A program made the position numbers and the translations under genes. Below, one piece after another: positions 24,801-36,800 of a stretch of 64,000 bases of DNA. The stretch comes from Sternotherus odoratus (Eukaryota > Chordata > Testudines > Kinosternidae), in contig JAVMKO010000010.1 of assembly GCA_032164245.1 (NCBI GenBank), forward strand, positions 26,858,189-26,922,188, written 5' to 3'. The notes beneath the pieces were generated by a model. It searched no databases and was not told the origin of the DNA. It saw only the letters and a list, made by a program, of their open reading frames with translations. Position 1 is the stretch's first letter, and every line of letters starts with the position of its first letter.

Positions 24801-27800
24801 ATAAGGGACATGGACAAGGCTGCGCTGACGGAGGACATTGGCATCCTCTTCCCAGGACTCCACTCCATGGTAAGAGATGCTGGGATCACTCAGGCAAAAT
24901 GCCAGGGCCTGTTGGCTTAAACTGGGTAGGCTGTGGGAAGAGCTGTCCCTGCCGCATCCTCTTCCCACTGGGTGATGGATCCTGGAGAACTCTCCTTTGG
25001 TTTCTTTTCCTCCCACCCACCCTAACCCCTTTGACCGGGAATGCTGCATCTTGTTCCAGCCCTCCACAGCTTCGATTCCTGACCCGACAAGCTCTGCTTC
25101 TACATGAGCCATGGCCCCCTGAAGACTCAGCGTCACTCATGGACTGATCCTGTTCTTTAGATGGGAATTAGAATCTACCCCTCCACCCTCACCCCTTCAC
25201 TCTGCCATCCAAGATCTTGGCCTGAGAGATGCTCGATCTAGTTCAGCAGTTCTCAAACTGGGGGTCATGGCCCCCCTGGGGGGTCGCCGGACGATTCCAG
25301 GGGGGTTGCGAGCTGCCGATGCATTCGGCGGCATGTTGGCGGCTGCTCCGAGCGCGGGAGTGTGTCCTCCGGAAAACGTCCAAATTGAACGCTTCCGGTG
25401 TCGGTGGCATTTCGGCGGCCACCCAGATGGATGATGCGTGTCCACCAAAATGCCGCCGAATACGGAAGCACTCAATTCGGCGGCATTTCTGCGGACATAC
25501 CCAGGGCCGCGGAAGAGGAAAAAGGGGCGGTGGCGGGCAGAAGTTTGAGAAGCGCTGATCTAGTTTGTCCTTGCTTGTGTTGCTCTCTTCCCTTAGGTGT
25601 GTCATCTCCCCAGAGATCACATGGAGGAGTGGACAGAGGCCCTGGCCTCTCTGGTCCATCTGGGTAAGAAACCCCTTCACTTTTCCCAGAGAAGGAGATC
25701 ACCCAGCCTGCGGAATTCCAGAGCCCAGGCACAGAACTATATTCCCTCCCCCGTTATGATTCACCCCATTACCTTGGCTCCTCTTCCTGCAGCTCGCTTG
25801 TTCCTGGTGGAGCTGCTTGTGTTCCTGTTCAGGAGGCTGAATAAGGATGAGGAAGAGGAGACCTGTGCCAGTCTCCTAATTCTGGACCAGATAGTCCAAT
25901 CCAACAGTAAGTGACTCCACAGCGAGGCCTCGTCTTTTGATGTCTCGTGGCCTCTTGTGCAATTAGCCGTGCTTAGCACTTGGCCTCACTGCGGTGGGGA
26001 GAGAGGACAATCACTGCTGGAACTGCAAGCGTGGGCAGATCTAGCTGCTTACCCCTGGGGGTAACCAACTGCTAGGGTCATGTAGGGACATTGAGGTTGC
26101 ACTAAGGCTTCCTGAGATCTCGGGTCCCTGCACACCCTGGTTTGACACCAGCCCTTCTGAGCCATGTTATCTGTGTCTCTTACAGTTTCTGAAATGACAC
26201 ACAATACAGAGGAGCTGTTCCTAGCCCTGGAGCCAATCCTGCAGAGCACAAACATACGGGTGAGTCTGGAACCACGGCCAACGCGGCCAAAGCTAGGAAA
26301 TGTCTGCCTGCCAGTGCCAAGCCTGCCAGGACCCTGTGCATGAAAACACACGACCCATCAGTGCCCCATAGCGTAGGGCAGGAAGTGGGAGAAACAATCC
26401 CAGCAGGGCTCCAGCTGCACTCCTGTCGCTGGGCTGCCCAGCAGCATTTCAGCAAAGACCCGGCTGAGAGAGGATCCCAGCCTGGCCTGGGAGGGGACAA
26501 GGTCCCTCCACACTGTGTGCAAATCCTGTCTGTTTCTGTCTGGGTCTGGCAGGTCAGAGAAGCCCTGTCTTATTTCATCAAGACAATGGGGGCACACGGG
26601 CTCTTGGGAAAACCTGGATCGAGGCCCGTACTCGATTTCCTGGTGCGTGAGTGCATCCTGATCCCCGACAGCACGGTAAGAATCTGCGGAGACCTTCGTG
26701 ATGGGCGTGCGTGAACAGGGCAGAACATGAGGTCGAGGGATAGGGAGGGAGGGGCAGCTGCAGATTGGGGAGGGCAGGCAATGGGCAGCAAATAGGGCTT
26801 GGGAAGCAGACGGAACTGGGGCTGGCACCCTCCATCTACTCATGGAAGATGATGACAAATAGGAGACGGTGTTTTTTTCTCCCAGCCCATTCTCTCTGAT
26901 CCCTCCCCCAGCTGCCATCAGGGCTCTGTCCCTCGCGCTGAGAGGACAGGACCCCTGGCTTCCTCCTTCTCTCGCCCCACTGTGATCATCCGCCCTGCAG
27001 GACACTAAGCCACGCCTGTCACAGAGTGCCCGGGAGATGGTCTGGAACCGCTCCCTAGGAAGCCAGACAGGACTTTGGGTGAAGTGTCCCCTCTCTGTAC
27101 CCAGCCTGTTTCCAAGGCTAGGAGCTTCACGGGTCCCCACTTCAACCTTCCTGGGTCTGACCTCGAAGCATTCAGCACCTTCTGCCCCTCCGTGCGCTTC
27201 CCCCAGCGAGCCCGCCTGGGCGGGGTCCTGAGGGAGCCCATGGACTCTGCACCCCAATTCCACAGTCAGACGTGACTCTCAGCCAGCCAGTAAAGCAGAG
27301 GTTTATTCGACAACCTCTACCTGGTCTAACACAGGCCATCCAGCGAGCGTGAGCCCTCAGCTGGATCCATTTGGGGGACCAAAGAGCCAGCTAGCTCCTC
27401 TGCCTTCCCTGCCTGACTCTAGCTAGCTTGAGACCCCAAAAGGAAACTCACTCTCCAGCCCCTCCTCCCGCCTGGCTCAGCCTAGTCAGGTGACCTCCCT
27501 CCCCCATTTGGAGTCAGATTACAGCTTCAGGTATGGACACCTGCAGAGAGGCTGTGCTTTGCAACACTATCAGCCCCTATTCCTTCACATAGACTCTCAA
27601 GAAATGCACAGGGGAAACTGAGGCACACACACAGTATTCCTACTCCGTCACAACGCCCCTCCATGATGGATCTGGTCGTCACCAGGCAGAGGGGTAGAGC
27701 CTAGAGCTGGCTCCGCACAGACCCTGGGCTGGTTGTGGCATAGTGACAGCCAGGGTTGCACCTTTTCCCTTCAAGCCTCATTCTCACCTCCTGCCGCGCC

Positions 27801-30800
27801 CACTCTAGTTACCGTGCCACGGAGGTCTCCACTGAATGTAAATCTCCCCGGTGTCTCCCTTACTTCTCACCAGCAGGAGGAAGCAGATGAGAGACGCACC
27901 ATGGAAGTCGAGGTCCACCAGGTCTGCTCCAGCACCCTGCAGTCCCTGGTTGACTCCCCCAGCATGGCCAGTGTAAGTGACCCTGCCCCTCTCTACCGGA
28001 CGCTGGCCTCTCTGGGTCTGAGCTTTTCGATGAGACAGGCTCCAACCAGACTTATTTAGCCGAGTCTCCCCGCTCCAGAACATCATGGGGCTGGGTAAAA
28101 TGGACCCTAGATCCGAGCCAGACCTGGTTCTTTGTAACAGGGAACACTCACTGGCTGAGTGCCCCTGTGTGCCAAGCTGGGCCGGTGCATGGATATTTGG
28201 CACCCAGGAGCCCTTCGGCACCGCATCTCCCCCCACCCCCCACAGCAGCTCCCCCGCCCCACAGCAGGCTCCCCCGCCCCACAGTGGGCTCCCCCGCCCC
28301 ACAGTGGGCTCCCCAGCCCCGCAGCAGGCTCTCCGGCCCCTGAGATGCTCCCCACCTGAGGAGCCCCCCGCACCCACTCCGGTCAGGGAACCCCAGCTCA
28401 CCTCCGCCTCCGCCTCCTCCCCTGAGTCCCCCGCGCTGTGTCACTTCTCCCGCCTCCCAGGCTTGCAGTGCCAATGAGCTGTTTGGCTCTTCAAGCCTGA
28501 GAGGCGGGCGAAGTGGAGCATCACCGGCGGGCTCATGGGAGGAGGCAGAGGTGAGCTGAGGTGGGGAGTGGTTGGAACCGCTCCCCGCCCCAGCTCACCT
28601 CTGCCTCCGTTCCTTGCTACCGGTGGCCCTCCCCATGGCCTCCTACCCCAGCTCACCTCCATTCCACCGCCTCCCCTGGGTGCTTTTTTTGGTGCCCTCA
28701 ACCACTTGATGCCGCCTAGTTCGCCTAGTGGTTGCACCGGCCCTGGTGCCAAGGTCTTGAGTTCTTCCGCTCTGGCATCCCCGATGGTCAGTCGTGCTGG
28801 TTCTGCCGCTTCCATAGCTCACGTCCTCTTCATTGGTCCCTCTGTTAACTTTTTCCTGGCTGTTACAGGGCGGGGTCTATACAGCCCATCACAGTCTTGT
28901 TTTGCAAACGCCAACCCTAGCCCAGCATTTCCTGCCTCTCAGCCACAATACCTTGGTGCCTAAGGGAGAGTCCACTGAGCTGGGAGACACTACGTCCAAA
29001 TCTCATCTCTGCTGCTTCTGTTTCCACACACTGCCCAGACCCGATTACTGACCCAGGCCTCAGAGCACAACCCTAAACACCCAAGTATTAGCCAGCCCCC
29101 TCCCCACACTGAACAAATCAACAGTGACGTTGCACAAGGTCACTTCAGGCTGAGCTGAGACAAGAAGCCACATTTCTAATAAGGCAGAGCCAAGTATTGT
29201 GCACTCAGCTCCCCTGGCTTTCAGATTGAGCATGCCAAATCCACGTACTTTATAGACCCCCGGGGGTTCCCCATCTCCACTATGCTCTGCTGTCCAGCAA
29301 AGAGTTGTGGAGCCCTCTGGCATCATGTGTGCTAAGTCCCCCTCTTGTCCGCATTGCGGACAGCAATTGCGTCCGTGGTTCGAGTGGCATGGGTCTGTGT
29401 GGGGAATGTGAAGGTCAGAGCTCAAACCTCCCTGAGCCTGTTATGGGTTCACTTGAGAGGACTGGGTTTCCTAGTATCCTTTTTATTCATCAAGCTGGTT
29501 TCTTGCGTTCCCGCGGGAGAACACAGCCTTTCCAAGTGGGACTGGAGTTAGGAAATACTGGGCTGCCAACGATGCTACACTCCAGAAAAGACCAGGGGTC
29601 AGGCATCTGTCATTTGATTTGGTGCTGGAGGCAGACACTGGCGGGTGTGACGGGGAGGGGGTGGGGACTGCTGCCTGGTTCAGGCTGGGTAGAGAGGTCT
29701 GGCTAGTGGGGGCGAGGCCAGGGGTCCTGTCTAGTGTTGGAAAGAGAGAGCTGGGCCAGGAAGAGGATATTTCCGTACTGAACTGGCTTTTCTCTGCTCT
29801 GCAGGCTTTATGGCCTTCAATTGTGCTGGCCCTAAGTCCAGCGGCCCATGGGCCAGCCCTGCCTCGCCTCCTGCAGATCACAGCCAACACAATGAGGACG
29901 ATGCAGGAGGAAAGGAGGCTGCCCTTGGCCAGCGGCACTGGCAAAAGGAACAGAGGTGAGTCCCGGTAATTTATCCACCCGCTCTTAGTCCTTCTGTAGC
30001 GAGAGGCTTCCGCCCCCAGGTGGGGGTGGGGATCAGCTCTTGGCTCTGGTTGGTAGAGCCCAGAGACGACTACAAAAGATCCCTCCGGAGTCTGATGGGA
30101 CGTCTCCCCTTTCTGTTCACAGGCTGGTGGCCAAAACCCAGGGTCACTCTCTCCCAGGAGCTGCTGGCCCAGCTGCTGGTGAGTAACCTGCAGCCAGGAG
30201 GTTTCCTTCTCCTGCGGGGGAAGGGGCCGCTCCTGCAGCTGGCATGCAAGGCGTGGCTCTTCCCCCCGCAGCCCCCAGAGGAGCTGGCTCCTCACTTTCC
30301 TCGCGCTCATGACACCTCGACCCAGCGCCTCTCTGAGCCAGCCACCTTCCTGGCTCCCCTGATCCCGGGGCTGGACCAGGTCCCCCAGCACAAGTTAGTG
30401 CAGCCCTCGCACGGCTCCCATGTCAGCCAGCTGGAATGAGCCCTTAGGGACTGTTGTGCAGGCCCCCTCCTGCCCCCTGGCCTCCAGCATCCTCCCTGAC
30501 CAAGGGGCAGCTGGGGATTCCCTTTATGGCCCAGCTGCCTCTGTCGCGCTGCTTCAAGCTCCTCTTGTGCTGCTCTGGCCTAGGCCAAAGATCTGACCCA
30601 GCAGCTGCCTCACGGCCTCTGGATAATCCTGTCTCCTTTCATCTGGGCGAGAGCCAGCCCAGGAGTGAGAGGATGGAAAGAGCCAATAGCCGCTCCACGG
30701 AGAGTCCCTGATCAACTGAAATATCCATCTCAATCCTGTCCCGGTTGTCAGCTCCACCTCCCGGCTGTCTCCTTCCCTCCATCACTGAGCTCTCCCCCTG

Positions 30801-33800
30801 CACCTGTAGGGAGCGCCCCGCTCATACTGCCTCGCAAGGGAGGGGTACAGCCACCTCTGCATCTTTGTCCACCAGGTGCTCAGTGCATCGGCCCAGACAA
30901 CAGCGCAGGTCAGAAGGGCAGCGGTGCACCTCCTCTTTCGGCTGAAGAGGATGTTGAGGATCAGATTGGGCCCAAAGAGAATTCACTACATGCGGGACAT
31001 GCTCCTGTACATTGAAGGTGAGGAAGAGGAGTCTCCCCTTGCAGAAGCGAAGGGAGGGGACACTGTGGTGCTGGGCTCAGAGGAGGAGAGGCCAGGGCCT
31101 CCCTCTGAATCCAGGATAATAGGATGCTGTGACCCTGGAATCGGAGGGGATCACGTCAGGATCATACCCCTTGGGTCATCTAGCCCAGCCCCCCCTGCCT
31201 AGGAAGGAAGGATCCTTTCCAGGACTGTATCCAACAGCTCACCCGCTGGGGAGGGATCTTGGCAAGCAAAACTCCTGGGTATTTCCCATCAAGGGGTGTG
31301 AGTCTGAGGGGCATTGTTCCCCATCAGCGATTTGCACAGAGCCAGTAGGTCTCTCTGGGCTCCCGAGTCGGCAACTCCTCCTCACCCCCCGCCACAGGAG
31401 AGCCATGTTGCAGGCTCCTCCCCGGTAGATGAATCTAGACACAAAGGAAACTGACCTGCCCATCTCTTCCAGATCACGAGACCTGCTTCTGCCAGCGGGA
31501 GTGGGAGCAGCAGCTGCTGCAGGTAAGGGTCAGAAAAATGGAGGGCTGGAAAGGAGCTCAAGAGGTCACCTAGTCCAGCCCCCACACGCTGAGGCAGGAT
31601 TAAGTGGCCCCTTAGCAGCAATTCAGCGTGGGACAGAGGAAGCAGCTGAGCCCAGCAGATACAATTGGAGAACCGGGGGGACTCAGTGGTTTGAGCTTTG
31701 TCCTGCTAAACCCAGGGTTCTGAATTCAATCCTTGAGGGGGCCATTTAGGGATATGGGGTAAAAGTCTGTTGATGATTTAGGGGGATTGGTCCTGCTTTG
31801 AACAGGGGGTTGGACTAGATGATCTCCCGAGGTCCCTTCCAGCTCTGAGATTCTATGATTCTAAGCACCAGGGGCAGTTCACAAGCATTAGGAGAGGTGT
31901 GGAGGTGATAGTGCATGTTCCTTCTTCTCCTCCCCTCCCAGCTATGGTGGGTTCCTGGCTGGCAGTTCCTTGGCCCCTCTTGGTTCTAAGTGGCTCTTCT
32001 TTCCCTGGCAGTTCCTGGAATGTCTTCTGTTTTCAATCTCGGACCACACCTGGCTGGGCTGGTTCATCAATTGTATCAGGCGCCGGCTGGCCCACAGTGA
32101 TCAGCGGCTCAGTGACAAGGTCAGTGTCCTGAAAGGAATTGGGGTTCAGTGCCTCCTTCAGAACAGCAGTCGCTCCCGAGGGTCAGCTTGGGGCCAGTGA
32201 CGCGAACAATTATACCCAGTGGGCTCTGTGCATGCCAGGCCGTGCCCAGTGCATCCAGCATGCTGGTGTCTCTTTCACAGAGCTTTCTCTACAAGTGCTG
32301 GGGCACCGCGCTGACGTTTTCTCCGGTAGAGAGTGTCGTCCCCCAGCTATGGCGTCTGGTGGGGATAGTCAATTTCAAAGAAGAAGAGGAAAGAGAGGTG
32401 AGGCCTTTGCTCCTCCACTAAGCAGTGAGCGCTCCTTCCTTGTCAATCCCCAGAGGCTGCGTGTGTATGTTTTACCTTGGACAAGGTCCAGTGGATTGAA
32501 AAGACCTTCCTTATACACCTGCCCATGGCAATGACCTGGAGAGCCCGTCCTGGCCCCCTGGGCTTTTGGCTCAGCATTTCCCAACCTCCATCTTTCTGTC
32601 CCTCAGGGGTTTGCCCGAGGGCTCGGGCTCTGTGGCAGGCAACACCTATATGAGGTTTTAGACATCCTGGAGGAGTGGGAGGAGTTTGTCCGCAGGGTGC
32701 AGCTCCAGCCTTCTGCCGGTGGCTCTCAAGAGGTACGGTTCCACCGAGCATCTCTGCTCTTTCAGCCTTCCTTCCCCCCGCCTTTGCAGGAAAAGCCACC
32801 TGCCAGGGAGGACACTGCTTCCCAGACACCTGTTTGGTGAGGAGCTGAATTTCCAAGCAGTGGCTCAGACTCTGTGGAGGGAGCCCTCCATGGCGTTGAA
32901 ATTGCAGCACAATGAGGTGGCTCAGGGGGAAAGGTGTGTCCTGTGGATAAGCTCCCAGGGGATCTCCTGGGGAGCTCAGACATGCTCCACACAGCCCCAT
33001 CAATAAGGCTCAGGGAGGCCCAAACGACAGCTCCAGCTGACACATTTCTCAGAAAAACAGACCCTTGGTTGTCCCCTGAACTGGGCTATTTCACAGCCTC
33101 TCCTGGCAGCCTCACCAGGGCCAGCATGTCCGACATTCCCCCGCCCACTCCGACCCCTCCCAGGAACTCTCTTGGCTAGATTCTTAGCTGGTGCAATCCA
33201 CTCTAGTCCCAGTGACATCTCTGGAGCTAGGATGAATTAAAGCAGCTGCTAGTGCATCCCCTTCAGCTGCCGGGTCACCTCAACCACCCAACCCTGGGGA
33301 GCTGGGAAGGGCCTTGGAGTCCAGGCAATTCAACTCAGCAGAGTAGCCTTTGGTTGCTAACCTGGCCTGGTGAAAAATCATCCCCAGCCCCATTGGTGAG
33401 TTAGGAGCAGCTGGAAGCCATCCCTTCTCCTCACTCTTTCCTTGACAATTCTCAGGAGCCAGCTTCCATAGAGCAGCTGAGAAGCCTCCTGCTTCTCACC
33501 TATGGGCACCTGGTCCACTCAGGCCCCGCGGAGCTCATCCCCAAGATCAATCTCTACGATATCCTGCCGTCCATCCGGAAGCACTATTGCCTGAGCCCGC
33601 AGGTAAATCAGAGCCTTCCCCTGACCAACGCCCACCCCCCATCTTGATTAGCTTCTTCTCTGACTCCAGACCCACGGAAGAACTCCCATCTGGGCCTTGT
33701 TAGAATGTAACGGAGCATCACTTGATGCTATTGTCCCAGAGACGACTGTCCCCTGTTCGGCACCTCTAGGCTTGTGCTGCACGCGGGGATCAGAAGATAA

Positions 33801-36800
33801 AGCTTTAGGGCCTGTTTCCCCACACACTGCACTCAGTGGTGTAGCCGGGCACAAAAGGAGCACTGGGCCACTCAGGCCCCTAGCCCGGCTGACAGGCTGA
33901 AGGGGGATTGTCGAGATAACTCTAGGTTGGTTTCTTGCCGTCGGAGGTCTGAGGACGACGTTCAGTCCTACGCTGGTTACAATGCCCATATGCGAGTCCT
34001 CGCGAAAAGGAGAGGGGCTGCTAGTTTGGTTGAACTGAATGTTGTCCTTGGAGAATGGACGCCTTGGTAGGGAGAGCCCAGCTGACTCCCGAGAGCAGCA
34101 GATTCCTGTCCCTGATCAGACAATTACAAGCTGATTGTCAGGGGAGCTGAGCAGCCCCAGGACCCATTGACAGCTCTGGCAACTGCAAGTGCTCAGCACC
34201 TCTGAAATCAGGCCATCTCCAGAGACCTTCCCCTAGGGAATGCAGAGATGTTCCACTCAGCAAGCCAGGTCCTTTGCCTTAGGGCGTGAGGGCAATCTAG
34301 CCTAGGACAGCAGCTCCCTTGGAGAGACTTGCCCCTAGCCTTGTCCCTCAGCTCTCTATTGCCTGTGGCTGTTTCCTCACTGTTCTCTCCTGCTCCTGCC
34401 TGGGAGCCCAGGATCCAGGGGTGAGATCTGCTTTCGCGAGAAGCCTCGTGCTGGTGGGTGAAGCTGTCGCCCAAAAGAGCAGGATTCCCTTGGTCACCCA
34501 GGACACCTACACCCTCGTGTCCCTCCTGCTGGTGAGTGAGCGTGATGGGGTCCTGGGAGGGGTCCCTAGCTCAGTGGCACGTGCCAGAGTATCCAGCGTT
34601 GAAGGCCATGTGCTCTGCTTGTGAGCGGGTGCCCGGGGCTCTACACCGTGTGCTGCAAACCCAGTGCTGATGCCAGATTCTTCTGGTGCACTTCCAGCCC
34701 AAGGAATTAAATGACCCTGTTTTCCATTAGCAGATTCATGCTGCTTACACCTGGGACAATTCCCTGTCTCACTTCTGAGCAATCTGCCCGGCACCCGGGG
34801 TTTAACTCCAAGGGTTTTCATTCTGGGACATGCTGCTGTGGAGGTAGCAGGCTCAGCCCTCCCTAGGTTTGCAGGAAAATATTTGACCTCAGCTGTCCAG
34901 GACTCGAATGCTCCCGTCACAAAATCGCCTCTGCCCAGATCCTCCTTCCCTGCTGCCTGGCAGATGCTGAGGCTTCCAGATCTGCCGGCAGGAATGGTGA
35001 AACAGGGGCTCTTGCAAATGTCCCCTGCGGTCTGGCCACGTGGCCGTTCCCAGGCTGTATTCCCAGCTCCGTGCCCCCAGTGCGCGGCACGCTGGGGCTG
35101 AGGGTCGGTGGGGGTGTCAAATCGCGTTGGGAGACTCCACATCTTGCTGAATAATTGGGCTCCCCCAAATTCTTTTGCCTTTGACTCTGCTTTGTGCTGC
35201 AGGAGATCCTCCGAAGCAAGGACCAGGCCTGGCTGCAGAGCTCCAATGAGCAACAGGTCCTGCTGGCCATCTCCTATGTAGGGTACGTCCATGGGGCCTG
35301 ACTCAGCTGTGGAACCCAGCAGCCGGGGAGGGGCAGGTGGAGGGAGAGGAGGTGGGGGAGGAACGAGCTGCAATAAGAACCGGAGGATGCTCCTCCCTGG
35401 TGGCTCACTAGCAGGCCATATTCTCCTCGGCCTCCGGGTCACTTTATCCAGCCCCATCTCTGCGTATGGCCTGGTAAGAGGGAGCCCCTCCCGTCAGCAG
35501 GAAGTGCTGTGAATGGGGGCAGGCACAGAGCAGGGCCCAGGATCATCCCCGAAGAGCAGCTTCCCCAGCACAGCCCCTGCCAGCCGGGCCCCGGGGATGT
35601 AGGCGTCTCCAGACAGGACCAGTCCCTAGGCGGTGGCTCTGCTGGAGATGCCCCCGGGAGCTCTGCTGCTTAGGGAGGGAGTTGTCCTTCCTGCCCTCAA
35701 ACCCAGCCTGATTCCTGCTGGGACCAGTCTCTATTCTAAGGGCCCCGTCTCCTCCATTCCTTCCAATCAGGAAATTCGTGCCTCCCCTCTCTAAAGAACA
35801 AGAGGCTGAGACCATCGACACCTGCATCGCCAGCGCCGTCAGTCAGCGCCCAGAGGTTAGTGAAGCATGGACAAAGCTGCAACTCCCTCCTGCCTCCTTG
35901 GCTGGGAAACTCAGCCACCCCCCTGCTGAGTAGCTGGACCCTGGCCTGACGCAGGGAGCTGCGTGTCCAGCCGAATCCAGCCCCTCGCTTTCTTTTCCAA
36001 AGGGCTGGTGGGAAGTGGCTATGCAGTTAACTCTGCAGTTGGGCTGGCAGGGAGGACAGCTGGAGAGGAGAGTGTCTGTGAGGCTGTACAGAATTACCCT
36101 GCGTCCTTGGCACAGGGAGCTAGAACCGACATCCAGTTTACACCAGCTGAGGAGCCGGCCCAGGGCTGTTCAATAGTATTTGGTGCGGAGGGAGCAAAGC
36201 ATAGATTTGGGACGACGGGCAGGCGACTCGCCCTGCCACAGAACCAGAGATTGGCTGGAGCGGGGATGAACAGCACAGCCCTTGGCGAGCTAGCAGGGTG
36301 TTGGGGGGCAGCTGGGGTCCCTCCAGAGGTGGGGGGAGGAGGCCTTCCCTCCAGAGCACAGCTCAGTACGCATGTTGGAGAGCCCAGGTGGGAGGAAGGA
36401 TTCTTTGGGGAAGGGCAGCCTGTGGTCCAAGTGAGCCCCATGTCTATGTACAGGGGGATCAGTATCATCTGGGTAAAGGGACTCCGTATAGCAACAGCAC
36501 CTGGCTGCAGACAGAGAGGGGGGATCCACTTGTCCCCCTGTCTCGTGCACCTCCCCTCCCTTGCTATTTACTTCCCTGCTTCTCTCTGCTCCAGTCTCTC
36601 CAACAACAGCCCTGCGAGTCCCTGGATCTGGTGCTGAAGACATTCCTGGAGCTGCACCCGACCCCCACCACGCTGCTGCGTCTGTTTCTGGTATGACTGG
36701 GAACGGGAGAGGCCATTCGCACTGGCCGTCCGGGGATGGGCCGGCTGTTCAGGTTCTACCCGAACCACAGTTGTCACGGAGCGCCCGGGCGATGGTCTGG

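Noticed and set aside
26358..27263. A 301-codon minus-strand ORF
   Set aside because: It is antisense to the exon at 26553-26675 and continues into a solo LTR; no protein family features.
28085..28477. Pro-rich ORFs over the 20-bp minisatellite
   Set aside because: They are produced by the C-rich tandem repeat and lie inside an intron.
29483..30391. A 302-codon minus-strand ORF
   Set aside because: It runs antisense to two MROH-family exons and introns and shows no known motif; its length follows from GC-rich sequence.
34507..35457. A 316-codon minus-strand ORF
   Set aside because: It is antisense to MROH exons at 34412 and 35203, with low-complexity Pro/Arg content.
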